Below, piece after piece: positions 48,561 to 57,005 of a stretch of DNA of 64,000 bases. The stretch covers positions 1 through 64,000 of the forward strand of contig CAZHLD010000009.1 of NCBI GenBank assembly GCA_964533185.1, in the 5' to 3' direction. The position numbers were made by a program, and so were the translations under genes. The notes below the pieces were generated by a model. The model was not told the origin of the DNA, searched no databases, and saw nothing but the letters and a program-made list of their open reading frames with translations. The DNA comes from CAZHLD01 sp964533185 (GTDB lineage Bacteria > Acidobacteriota > Terriglobia > Acidiferrales > UBA7541). Every line of letters starts with the position of its first letter. The first letter of the stretch is position 1.

Positions 48561-51017
48561 ATGAAATCCTTTCGCGCTCTGAGCTTCTTTCTGCTCCTTT
48601 TCGTAGCCATTCGACCGGCTGAGTGCCAGCAGGCCGCTCCGGCGGCCCCGCCTCAGGCTTCGGCCACCTCCGCTGTCTGGAACGCGCTGGCACAGCCCGC
48701 CATGGACCCCAGCCACGCGGCAACCGTCAAAGACCTCACCCTTCAGCGCGACCGCCTGAAGCTGACTCTGGCCGAAGGCACGCTGCAGTTCCTTCAGCCG
48801 GTGAACGGCGTCGTCTTCGGCGCCGCCTTCCGCGGCAAGGGACGCCTCGAAGTCGCGCCGCCCGACCCGCGCGAAGCCCAACAGTTGCGCCTCTTCACCA
48901 AGCAGGACACGCTCAACCTCGAGTTCACCGAAGCCACCTTCAGCTTCACCGACCATACCTTTGAGGAAATCGCCGCCAAAGTCCAGTGGAGCGCAGTCGC
49001 CGACTCTTCCCTGGGCGAGCTGTATGTCGATCGGCAGAAGTATCGCGAAGACGCTGCCGCAGAGGTTTTGCCGCGGGTGCTGAAAGGAGTGCTCTCCGCT
49101 GATCGCCAGCGCACCGCCTGCTTCGCCACCGACCTGAAAACCGCCGAATACGGCTGGCTCCACGCGCGCTTCGACGCCCTCTCTCCCGAAGAGATCTCCG
49201 TCGGCCGCTGGCGCGACTTCGGCCCGCGCAAGGAGGTCGAGGTCTGGACCAGCTTCCCCGCCGGTGGCCGCAGCCCCGCGTCGGCTTGGAATGATCCCAC
49301 CGGCAAAGATGATTTCGATATCCGCAGCTACAAAATCGACGCCACCGCGACCTCTGGCGCCGAGCTCAGCGCGACCGCGCGCGTCCACCTCCAGCACAAG
49401 GCTTCTGGCGAGCGTCTCCTGCTTTTCCTCCTCGATTCCAACCTGCGCGTGGAGTCGGTGAAAGACAGCCAGGGTACGACGCTGGAATTCTTTCAGCCCC
49501 GCGAGTCGAAGGACCGCCCGCAATCCTATGGTGACTACGTCGCCGTCGTCCTGCCGCAGCCCACCCAGGCCGGCCAGGCTCAGTCCCTCGACTTCCACTA
49601 CGCCGGCAAGCGCATCATCCGCAAGGTGGGCACTGGCGCCTATTTTGCACAGAGCTTCGGTTGGTATCCCACCAAGGCTGATAGCTTCGCCACCCGCGCC
49701 GATTTTGAGGTCAACTTCCGCTCCCCCAAGCGCTACGCCCTGGTCGCCACCGGCAGCAAAGTGGACGAAACCACCGACGGCGACTGGCGCATTACCTCCT
49801 GGAAGAGCACCATTCCTCTGGCGGTGGCCGGCTTCGCTTTCGGCGACTTCAAGTTCCAGGCCGAAAAAGCTGGCACTGTGGACATCCACATCTACGCCAA
49901 CCGTGAGCCCGACGACTTCATGAAAAGCATCCGAACCCAGATCGAGGGCGCGCTGCCCGGCGAGACTACGTCTGGCATGCCGGCGGTGGGGTCACTCAGC
50001 CCGGCGGCCCTTACCAAGACCATGGCCATCGAGCTCGCCAACACCGTTCGCGTCTTCGAGAAATACTTCGGGCCCTACCCTTACAAACAACTCGCCTTGA
50101 CCAACATCCCTTACTCCTACGGCCAGGGCTGGCCAGGTCTGATTTACCTTTCTGCGCTCTCCTTCATGGACTCCACCCAGCGCAACGCCTTTGGCATCCG
50201 TGACCACGTCCAACTCACGGACTTCTTCCGCGCCCACGAAAGCTCCCATCAGTGGTGGGGCCACCGCGTCGGTTGGAAGAGCTATCACGACCAGTGGCTC
50301 TCGGAAGGCTTCGCCGAGTTTTCCGGTAACCTCTACGTCCAAATCCGCCAGAACAACAAGGAATTTCTCGACCGCCTCCGTCAGGACCGGCAGAATCTCC
50401 AGGGGATGCGCGACCAGAAAAACCGATTGATGGAATCCCTCGGCCCCATCTGGATGGGGCAACGCCTCGCCACCCTGGACTCCCCCGCAGCCTACAGTTT
50501 TCTGGTCTATACCAAGGGCGGCTACGTCCTGCACATGATCCGCATGATGTTGTGGGACTCCCGCAATCCCGCCGACCCGGAGGCCCGCTTCATCGCCATG
50601 ATGCACGACTTCACCGCGACCTTCGACAACAAGCCCGCCTCCACCGAAGACTTCAAGACCCTCGTCGAAAAACACATGACCCCCGTGATGGACGTCCACG
50701 GCACCCGCCGCATGGACTGGTTCTTCAACCAATATGTCTATGGCACCGGCATCCCCCAGTACGACTTCCGCTACCAGGTGCAGGACGCCGGCGGCGGCAA
50801 ATGGAAAATCTCGGGCACGGTTACGCGCACCGGGGTACCCGACAACTGGGTGGACATCCTCCCGCTCTACATCCACCAACCCAAGGGTGCGGTGCGGCTG
50901 GGCTTCCTCACCGCCGACAAGTCAGCGACCACTTTCGAGCTGCCGCTGCTCAGCTTCAAGCCCGAGAAGCTTTCCCTCAACGCCAACGAAGACATCCTCG
51001 CCGAAATCAAACAATAG
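48561..51017 (+). CDS. secreted M1-family metallopeptidase
   Basis: An 818-residue protein with signal peptide (MKSFRALSFFLLLFVAIRPA, cleavage near AECQ). The zinc site is HESSH (His559, Glu560, His563) with the third ligand Glu582 in WLSEGFAEF, the M1 arrangement HExxH-x18-E. The usual GAMEN exopeptidase motif is not seen. SYGQGWPGLIYLSALSF lies in its place, so aminopeptidase activity is uncertain. The N-terminal half is a beta-rich domain (residues about 40-380). The C-terminal part (residues about 690-818) is a beta-domain with a TGVPDNWVDILPLY stretch. It is probably periplasmic. Confidence 0.9.
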   Translation: MKSFRALSFFLLLFVAIRPAECQQAAPAAPPQASATSAVWNALAQPAMDPSHAATVKDLTLQRDRLKLTLAEGTLQFLQPVNGVVFGAAFRGKGRLEVAPPDPREAQQLRLFTKQDTLNLEFTEATFSFTDHTFEEIAAKVQWSAVADSSLGELYVDRQKYREDAAAEVLPRVLKGVLSADRQRTACFATDLKTAEYGWLHARFDALSPEEISVGRWRDFGPRKEVEVWTSFPAGGRSPASAWNDPTGKDDFDIRSYKIDATATSGAELSATARVHLQHKASGERLLLFLLDSNLRVESVKDSQGTTLEFFQPRESKDRPQSYGDYVAVVLPQPTQAGQAQSLDFHYAGKRIIRKVGTGAYFAQSFGWYPTKADSFATRADFEVNFRSPKRYALVATGSKVDETTDGDWRITSWKSTIPLAVAGFAFGDFKFQAEKAGTVDIHIYANREPDDFMKSIRTQIEGALPGETTSGMPAVGSLSPAALTKTMAIELANTVRVFEKYFGPYPYKQLALTNIPYSYGQGWPGLIYLSALSFMDSTQRNAFGIRDHVQLTDFFRAHESSHQWWGHRVGWKSYHDQWLSEGFAEFSGNLYVQIRQNNKEFLDRLRQDRQNLQGMRDQKNRLMESLGPIWMGQRLATLDSPAAYSFLVYTKGGYVLHMIRMMLWDSRNPADPEARFIAMMHDFTATFDNKPASTEDFKTLVEKHMTPVMDVHGTRRMDWFFNQYVYGTGIPQYDFRYQVQDAGGGKWKISGTVTRTGVPDNWVDILPLYIHQPKGAVRLGFLTADKSATTFELPLLSFKPEKLSLNANEDILAEIKQ

Positions 51018-51034
51018 TGGCGTGCAAGCTTGTC

Positions 51035-51147
51035 GCGCGCCCGCCGTGGCGGGTCGAGAGGGAGGTACGCCTTCTTGCATTTGGATATGGGGATGTAGGG
51101 GCGGATAGCCATATGTCGGCATCCCGGCGTGTCGGGACGCCCCTATA
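51035..51147. repeat. two GC palindromes of the GTAGGGGCG family
   Basis: First a CGCGCCCGCCGTGGCGGGTCG unit. Then from 51096 TAGGGGCG…CGCCCCTA, enclosing TCCCG-GCGTGT-CGGGA. They lie between the convergent M1 peptidase and the TldE-like gene and resemble the repeats at 12404-12440 and 45679-45700. Confidence 0.6.
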
Positions 51148-51170
51148 GCCGGTAGGTTGTGAGGAGTGAT

Positions 51171-53015
51171 TTACTCCAGCGCTGGCGCCGGCAGCAGCGG
51201 CGTACGGCGCAGGCCCCCGCGCGGCCCGCGCACTTCAACCTCATCAAACAGCAGCGACGGCGCCACCACCGATGTCGGCAGGCCGCCCTGCGCGTTGCCA
51301 AACGCGGCCAGCGCCGTGCCGGAGAACCCCGCCTGCTGGTTCTGCATGAAGGTGAAGACAGTCGCGTCGTTGCCGATTCCGGCGACGTTCCGCAGCGCGC
51401 GCAGCGTCAGCCCGTTCAACCGCGCCCCGCGGACCAGTTCTTCCTTCCCGTCGGCCACGTTCACCTTGTAAACGAAGAGCGGCAGCCGGTCGCCCGTGGC
51501 CGCGCCCGCGGCAATCCCCGCCACCAGGTCGGAGAGGTCTTCCTGGTGGTGCAAGCCTACCGCTGGGTTATCCATCTGCCGCACGATCAGGCACCATTGC
51601 CGGCCGTCTTCGCGGCATTTATCGAGGAAGCGTTTCCTTAGCTCAGCCGGCGAGACCGCGTCGCTTGCGGTGAAGAAGAGGTTGCTCATGGCCGGCCGCG
51701 GGTCGCCCAGAAACGCCGCGCGGGCGCTTCCGTTCGAGCGGTCAAACTCCGGCCCGGGCCGCCGCGACATCAGCAGGCTCTTCAGTATTCCGCTATCGAC
51801 TACCGTCACCCGCTCGCCCCGCACTCCCTCTTCATCCACTTCGTAACCGCCCAACAGCGCCTGGCCCCCGAACTCTTTTGCCGTGGGGTCGGAGACCAGC
51901 GTGACGCTGGTGGGCAGCACGCGTGTACCCAGCCGGCCTGAACCCGACCATTCGCTTCGCCCGCCCATTCGCTCCATGATCTGGTCGAAGACAGGCAGCA
52001 TCGAAAGCGGCGGCCGCGATCCGCCCAGCGATGGTCCCACCATCTGCGCCACCAGCGAAGCCGCTGCCGGCGCCTCAAAGAGCACCGGGCCGTTGTAGTC
52101 GGGCACGGCGGGAGCGTCGCGCAGCGCCACCAGGTTTTGTGCTGCGCGGCCAATCTGGTGATGCACCTGCTCCGCCGCAGGCAATTGCGCCGGCGTCGCC
52201 GCATACGCGGTGTAGAGGTTGTGCAGCGGCATGCCGTCTTCGGCCTGCGTCTCCAGGCTCGCCTCGATCGCCGCCAGGCTGCGGCTCGAGCGGATCTCAG
52301 TGCCCTCGCTGTTCATCAGGTAGGTGGTCGCGTAAATCAGGTTGTAGGTTACCCGCGTGCTGAAGAGGTGCGGGTAGCTGCGCAGCACGGCCGAGACCGC
52401 GCGCGCTTCGTCTTCCCACTTCCGCGAAGTAAAGTCCGGCTCAGGCCGCGGCCCGATCTGCACCAGCAGACGGGCTGCGGAAAAATCCGGGATGTCCGGC
52501 GGCTTGGCCAGGCTGCGGATGAACCCCTGCTTGTTCGCCAGGCTGACCAGCGCCGACTTGTAAGCCTGGTCGGTGGCCAGCCACAGGTCCTGCCGCAGCG
52601 AGTCGTAGTCGCGGTCGATCCCCACCGTGCCCGTCGAGCCGATGAAGCCGCGGAAGGAATCGTCGGTGATGAAATTGGAGCTGTCCAGCTGGTAGCTGCC
52701 CACGCGCGCGTCCACGCTCATAAACCGGTTGCGCGCGGTCGTGCTCGAAAGGATCGCGCCAAACGACGCCGTCACCGTGCGCACGTCCAGGTCCAGCAGG
52801 CGATACTCGACAAAGTACGGCCGCGGCGAATTCTCTGCCACCAGCCGCGCCTTCGACCGCGCCATTTCGTCGCGCAGCGCTTCAAGCGTCTTATCCGCAT
52901 CGCCCGGCTGCACCTGCCTCATCTGCCCCCAGACTTCCTGCGCAACGAGCATCAGCAGGAACACCGCGAATAACGAGTAACGAATTACGGATAACGTTTT
53001 GCGCATTCCTCTCAC
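51171..53015 (-). CDS. secreted TldE/PmbA-like protein without metal site
   Basis: The start is GTG 53015 (overlapping the TldD stop, GTGA) with GGAGGG upstream. ATG 53006 is possible. 614 residues: a signal peptide made of VIRYSLFAVFLLMLVAQEVW, then a domain with PADKTLEALRDEMARSKARL-like sequence and a C-terminal PmbA/TldD-type fold (LGTRVLPTSVTLVSDPTAKE, GYEVDEEGVRGERVTVVDSG, LKSLLMSRRPGPEFDRSNGS, PAMSNLFFTASDAVSPAELR). No HExxxH is present, so this is the inactive TldE-type partner. TldD/TldE are normally cytosolic. Export here is unusual. The signal-peptide DNA looks like a dispersed repeat. Confidence 0.88.
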   Translation of the reverse strand: MRGMRKTLSVIRYSLFAVFLLMLVAQEVWGQMRQVQPGDADKTLEALRDEMARSKARLVAENSPRPYFVEYRLLDLDVRTVTASFGAILSSTTARNRFMSVDARVGSYQLDSSNFITDDSFRGFIGSTGTVGIDRDYDSLRQDLWLATDQAYKSALVSLANKQGFIRSLAKPPDIPDFSAARLLVQIGPRPEPDFTSRKWEDEARAVSAVLRSYPHLFSTRVTYNLIYATTYLMNSEGTEIRSSRSLAAIEASLETQAEDGMPLHNLYTAYAATPAQLPAAEQVHHQIGRAAQNLVALRDAPAVPDYNGPVLFEAPAAASLVAQMVGPSLGGSRPPLSMLPVFDQIMERMGGRSEWSGSGRLGTRVLPTSVTLVSDPTAKEFGGQALLGGYEVDEEGVRGERVTVVDSGILKSLLMSRRPGPEFDRSNGSARAAFLGDPRPAMSNLFFTASDAVSPAELRKRFLDKCREDGRQWCLIVRQMDNPAVGLHHQEDLSDLVAGIAAGAATGDRLPLFVYKVNVADGKEELVRGARLNGLTLRALRNVAGIGNDATVFTFMQNQQAGFSGTALAAFGNAQGGLPTSVVAPSLLFDEVEVRGPRGGLRRTPLLPAPALE

Positions 53016-54778
53016 GGCCGCCCTCCTTTCGCCGGCGCGTCGTGTGCCGGGGGCGGCAGGATCGGAGGCTTATCCGTCGAGGTCTCTTTCTTCTGAATCT
53101 CCATCTCGGAAATCAATAGCGCCGGCGCCACCGCCGCCACCGGCACCGATCCCGATTCCGCGCCGCAGTAGCCGTTGAACACCTCCTGGGTATCGCCCGT
53201 GGCCACGATCTTCGTCAGCGAAACGAGCGGCGTCCCCACCAGGTCCACGCCGCGCACCAGCTCGTCCTGCCGTCCGTCGGGATAGACCTTGTACACCACC
53301 AGCGGCAGCACCTGGAACGCCTGCGGCAGCCCCCGGCCGGTGAACGTAAATCCACCTGCGATGTCGTCAATCAGCAGCCCAAAGGGTTTCCCTTGCCGCT
53401 TGACTTCGTCAATCAGCATCCGCCGTAGCTGCGCGTTGCTCACCTTCTTGCTGCTTTCGATGATCAAGTTGCCCTGCCGCGACACCGGCGCGTAGCCCAC
53501 CTGTCGCCGCCCGTGCCCGTTCGAGCTCGGGAAGCCCACCAGCGGCGACCGCGACATCAGGAAGCCGCGTAGCACGCCATTCTCCACCAGCGCCACGCGC
53601 TGCGACGGCACACCCTCGTCGTCGTAGGGGTAGTAGCCCAGCAGCACCGTCGATCCCGTCTGCTTCTGCGTCGGGTCGTCGTACACGGAAATAAACTCGG
53701 GCATGATGCCTTCGCCCACCTTGCGCGTAAACGTCTGCCCCTCGGTGATGTCCTTCTGCCGGTGGCCTTCGGCGCGGTGGCCGAACACCTCATGGAAGAA
53801 AACTGCCGCCGCCCGCCCGGTGAGCATCGCCGGCCCGGCGAACGGCTCCACCAGCGGCGCCGCCACCAGCGCTTCAAGCTCCTGCGTCATTTGCTTTGCA
53901 GCGGCCAGCACCTGCTGATCGTTGGGAGCCTGGGCGGAATCAGTCCAATCGAAATTGAAGTAGCGGTTGATGTCCATCCCGTCGGGCGCCTTGCCCTGAA
54001 TGAAGAGCTCCAGCCGATATCTCGTCTGGCCAAAGCTGAGCCGCGTGCCTTCGGTGGTCACCTGGTACTGGTTCTGCGCCTGCACACTGATATTCACAAT
54101 GGAGTTCAAAATGGCTGGCGAGCTGCGAAAGGCCCGCGTGTACGCCCGCACCTTTTCTTCCCACGGTCGCCGGTCCAACTGGAACCACGCCGGCACGGCC
54201 ACCGAACTTTGCGGCTTCTCGTGCGAAAAGTCGGGCGCTTGTCCTTCGGCCGTCTGGACCTTCACTTCCTTGCCCGTCTTGATGCGGATCAGCGCCTCGG
54301 ACGCGGCGCGATACTGCCGGTCGGTGTCGAGCCACACGGCCCGGCGCAGCACCGCCGGGTTGTCGTCCACCGGCACGGGCGAGCCGGGCGTAGCCGGCCG
54401 AAAGCTTTGGCGGTCGCCCACCTTACGGGTATTGTCGAGGTCATAGTTGCCCACGCGCACCTGCACCTCCAGCCAGCGCGAGCGCTGCTCCTGACTGGAG
54501 AGCAGCGCGCCGTTTGAGCCTTGCACCTCGGCGCGCTGCGACTCGGTGACCGTATAGCCGAGGAAGTAGGCCGGCGGGTCGGCCTTGCTGAGCGCGGCAA
54601 ACGAGCGGTCCAGCTCCTGCTGCATCGCTCCGATCAGCGCCGCGGCCGTCGCACTGCTGGCCCGGGCCGGCTCGGGCATGGTCTTCTGCGCCTGGCTGGA
54701 AGAGATGCTGGCCACGGTCAGAGCGGTAACCGCCAGCCACAGCCAGGTTCCAACCATTTTCTGTCGTCGTGTGCTCAT
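53012..54778 (-). CDS. secreted TldD-like metallopeptidase with HExxxH
   Basis: The start is ATG 54778 (the frame opens at 54898). The signal peptide includes TWLWLAVTALTVASISSSQA. Residues about 45-300 are a paralogue of the neighbour's N-terminal part. The TldD metal site is AVFFHEVFGHRAEGH (His329, Glu330, His334), with a later DDEGVPSQRVALVENG and SRSPLVGFPSSNGHGRRQVG. The C-terminal part ends VAPALLISEMEIQKKETST. TldD with TldE forms a heterodimeric protease whose active site is in TldD. Here the two genes overlap and both have signal peptides, so a periplasmic protease pair is likely. The known substrates are modified peptides, but nothing indicates a substrate here. Confidence 0.88.
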   Translation of the reverse strand: MSTRRQKMVGTWLWLAVTALTVASISSSQAQKTMPEPARASSATAAALIGAMQQELDRSFAALSKADPPAYFLGYTVTESQRAEVQGSNGALLSSQEQRSRWLEVQVRVGNYDLDNTRKVGDRQSFRPATPGSPVPVDDNPAVLRRAVWLDTDRQYRAASEALIRIKTGKEVKVQTAEGQAPDFSHEKPQSSVAVPAWFQLDRRPWEEKVRAYTRAFRSSPAILNSIVNISVQAQNQYQVTTEGTRLSFGQTRYRLELFIQGKAPDGMDINRYFNFDWTDSAQAPNDQQVLAAAKQMTQELEALVAAPLVEPFAGPAMLTGRAAAVFFHEVFGHRAEGHRQKDITEGQTFTRKVGEGIMPEFISVYDDPTQKQTGSTVLLGYYPYDDEGVPSQRVALVENGVLRGFLMSRSPLVGFPSSNGHGRRQVGYAPVSRQGNLIIESSKKVSNAQLRRMLIDEVKRQGKPFGLLIDDIAGGFTFTGRGLPQAFQVLPLVVYKVYPDGRQDELVRGVDLVGTPLVSLTKIVATGDTQEVFNGYCGAESGSVPVAAVAPALLISEMEIQKKETSTDKPPILPPPAHDAPAKGGRP

Positions 54779-54983
54779 CCGGTGCCGTTTCAACTCTGAA
54801 GTAAAGTTCACCAGTCTATGCCAGTTTGATGCAAAATCAAAACTGCTCGCGCCCCCCGGCGCGAATCGGTCAAACCTGCCCGGGGCGTGTGTTACCATCG
54901 GCCCGGGCTAGACAAGGCTCGCCGCTGCGCCAGTCTTATCTATCCTCTCTCTTACCCCCAATCTCGAACCTCTGGAGTCTTCG

Positions 54984-56015
54984 ATGCGCGCGATGGTTGT
55001 GCGGCGGTATGGCCCGCCCGAGGTCTTGGAAATGCGCGAAGTCGCCGAGCCGGCCCTCGGAGCCGGCCAAGTGCTGCTTCGCGTCCAGGCCGTGGGCATC
55101 AATTTTGCCGATCTTCTCCAGCGCATGGGCCTCTATCCCGGCACGCCCCGCCTGCCGTTCATCCCCGGCCTGGAAGTCGCCGGCATCATCGACTCTCTTC
55201 CTTCCAGCTCCCAGCCTCCAGCCTCAAACCTCCAGAAAGGGCAGCGCGTGGTCGCGTTTACATCCTTCAACGCGTATGCCGAGCGCGTCGTGGTCTCCGC
55301 CAATCAGTTATTTCCCATTCCTGATTCCATGCCGTTTGAAGACGCCGCCGCCATTCCGGTCAACTACCTCACGGCCTACCACTCCCTGTTTCACATGGGC
55401 AATCTCCAATCGGGCGACCGCGTCCTGATCCACGGCGCGGCGGGGGGAGTGGGCATCGCTGCTGTGCAACTGGCCCGCGCCCGCGGCCTGGTCATCTTTG
55501 GCACCGCCGGGCCATCCAAGCAGGACCTGCTGCGCCGCACGGGCGTCCACCACCCGATTGATTACACCCGCGAGGATTTCGTCGAAGTTGTGCGCCGCGT
55601 CGCCCCCGAGGGCATCGAGATGGTGATGGACCCTATCGGCGGCAAGTCCTTCGAGAAAAGCTCGCACTGCCTGGGGACCACCGGCCGGCTTGTCGTCTAT
55701 GGGTTCTCCGCCGCCGCCGGGCCAAAAGGCAAACGCAGCCTCTGGCGGGGGCTGAAGGCCCTCTGGCAGACGCCCCGCTTCCACCCGCTGCGATTGATGC
55801 ACCGCAACGTCGCCGTCATCGGCGTTCACCTGGGCCGGATGAAAGGGAAAGAGGCGCTACTGGCCAGCCAGCTCGAAGAGATCTTCCGAATGTATGCCGC
55901 CCGTCAGGTGCAGCCGGTCATCGGCAAGACCTTCCCCCTCGCCGAGGCCGCAGCCGCCCACCGCTACATCCACGCCCGCCAGAACGTCGGCAAAGTCGTA
56001 CTCACCGTCGGGTGA
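54984..56015 (+). CDS. zinc-independent quinone oxidoreductase-like protein (MDR superfamily, VAT-1-like)
   Basis: 343 residues: MRAMVVRRYGPPEVLEMREV, INFADLLQRMGLYPGTPRLP, FIPGLEVAGIIDSL, NADPH-binding VLIHGAAGGVGIAAVQLARA, GVHHPIDYTREDFVEVVRRV and GIEMVMDPIGGKSFEKSSHC, ending AHRYIHARQNVGKVVLTVG. There is no catalytic zinc pattern. Substrate binding resembles synaptic vesicle VAT-1-like reductases. An unusual in-frame Ser/Pro/Gln-rich stretch (about residues 71-84, LPSSSQPPASNLQ) interrupts the usual loop, encoded by repeat-like DNA at 55195-55234. Confidence 0.9.
   Translation: MRAMVVRRYGPPEVLEMREVAEPALGAGQVLLRVQAVGINFADLLQRMGLYPGTPRLPFIPGLEVAGIIDSLPSSSQPPASNLQKGQRVVAFTSFNAYAERVVVSANQLFPIPDSMPFEDAAAIPVNYLTAYHSLFHMGNLQSGDRVLIHGAAGGVGIAAVQLARARGLVIFGTAGPSKQDLLRRTGVHHPIDYTREDFVEVVRRVAPEGIEMVMDPIGGKSFEKSSHCLGTTGRLVVYGFSAAAGPKGKRSLWRGLKALWQTPRFHPLRLMHRNVAVIGVHLGRMKGKEALLASQLEEIFRMYAARQVQPVIGKTFPLAEAAAAHRYIHARQNVGKVVLTVG
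55195..55234 (+). repeat. low-complexity repeat inserted in the oxidoreductase gene
   Basis: A 40-base C/T-rich stretch (CTTCCTTCCAGCTCCCAGCC, then TCCAGCCTCAAACCTCCAG) of short near-repeats resembling simple intergenic units, translated in frame as LPSSSQPPASNLQ. No frame disruption results. Confidence 0.6.
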
Positions 56016-56086
56016 AGGGGTTTGGGTTCGCTCAATCTCGCCGGGAGCAGGCTGGCGGCATACGCCCGACTTCAAAAGGGTGAAGA

Positions 56087-56893
56087 CTACTTGCCGCAAA
56101 CCTGCGAGCCGGTGGGGCACAGGTCAACGGGTCTCTTGCCGTTGCCGCGTCGGGCCAGCGGCACGGCAATGGCCGGCGCAGCAATCGCCGCGATTATGAA
56201 AAAGATCGTCCAGCCGTTCATCCCCTGGGGCGGGGGCGCCTGCCTAGCCTGCGAATCAGGCACGTCTGAATTCTGCCCTGCATCGGTCAGTTGCGACGGC
56301 GTGGCCTGCGTCGGCGCATCGGGCGCCAGATTGGCTCCGCGAATGAAGGCGATGAACCCGGCCAGCACACTCACGCACTGCCCGGTCAGGTTGCAGAAGT
56401 TCACCTGTCCCTCGTAAACGATCAGCTCCAGGATGCCGTTGATGTAGGCGAGGTAGAAATCCGTGCCCACCACGCCGGCCACTCCCACCGGCGTGCGCAC
56501 CTGAAACTTGCCGCCGGGCCGCGCCACACGCACCGCCTGCGAGCGCACCCGGCCGTAAGCCAGGTCGAGCTCGGTCTGTTGCGTTCCGGCGTCGTGCTGG
56601 ATCACCTTCAACTTCGAATCGGACCCGACGTTGAGCACCGAGCCGTCGTCCAGCGTGATGCGCGCCCGGCCGTGCGCGCCCGTCGCCACTACATCCTGCC
56701 ACAGCACCGCGGTCTGCATCGCCGCCTTCATCTGCTTGCCGCCCCGCTCAATATGCACTGCGGGGATCATGCGCGACACCTGACCGGCCTGTTGCCCTGC
56801 TGCTGCGGCCTGCGCTGCAATGTTAGGCGGGACTACCAGCGTCAGGGACAGCAGAACCACAAGCACTGAACCCATGCGGGAACGGAGTCTCAT
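56087..56893 (-). CDS. exported FecR-domain protein with C-terminal membrane anchor
   Basis: 268 residues. Signal peptide MGSVLVVLLSLTLVVPPNIA, then a FecR domain (IPAVHIERGGKQMKAAMQTA, ITLDDGSVLNVGSDSKLKVI, VRSQAVRVARPGGKFQVRTP, GVVGTDFYLAYINGILELIV) at residues about 40-175, and a C-terminal helix (GWTIFFIIAAIAAPAIAVPL). It is similar in layout to the C-terminal half of the next gene (57006-58334), a paralogue. There is no sigma factor next to it. The role may be in envelope structure. Confidence 0.85.
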   Translation of the reverse strand: MRLRSRMGSVLVVLLSLTLVVPPNIAAQAAAAGQQAGQVSRMIPAVHIERGGKQMKAAMQTAVLWQDVVATGAHGRARITLDDGSVLNVGSDSKLKVIQHDAGTQQTELDLAYGRVRSQAVRVARPGGKFQVRTPVGVAGVVGTDFYLAYINGILELIVYEGQVNFCNLTGQCVSVLAGFIAFIRGANLAPDAPTQATPSQLTDAGQNSDVPDSQARQAPPPQGMNGWTIFFIIAAIAAPAIAVPLARRGNGKRPVDLCPTGSQVCGK

Positions 56894-57005
56894 TTCCTCA
56901 CCTCGTCCGGATAGGGACGCCCTGACTTAATAACCGGAAGTCTGCCCCGGCGTCAACGAGAATCCTCGTCTGACTGTTTTGTGGAAATATCCCCGCCCGT
57001 CGGTT

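Noticed and set aside
46918..48564. 548-residue plus-strand frame opposite the CDF transporter
   Set aside because: His/Arg-rich low-complexity translation; the opposite strand encodes a clear CDF protein.
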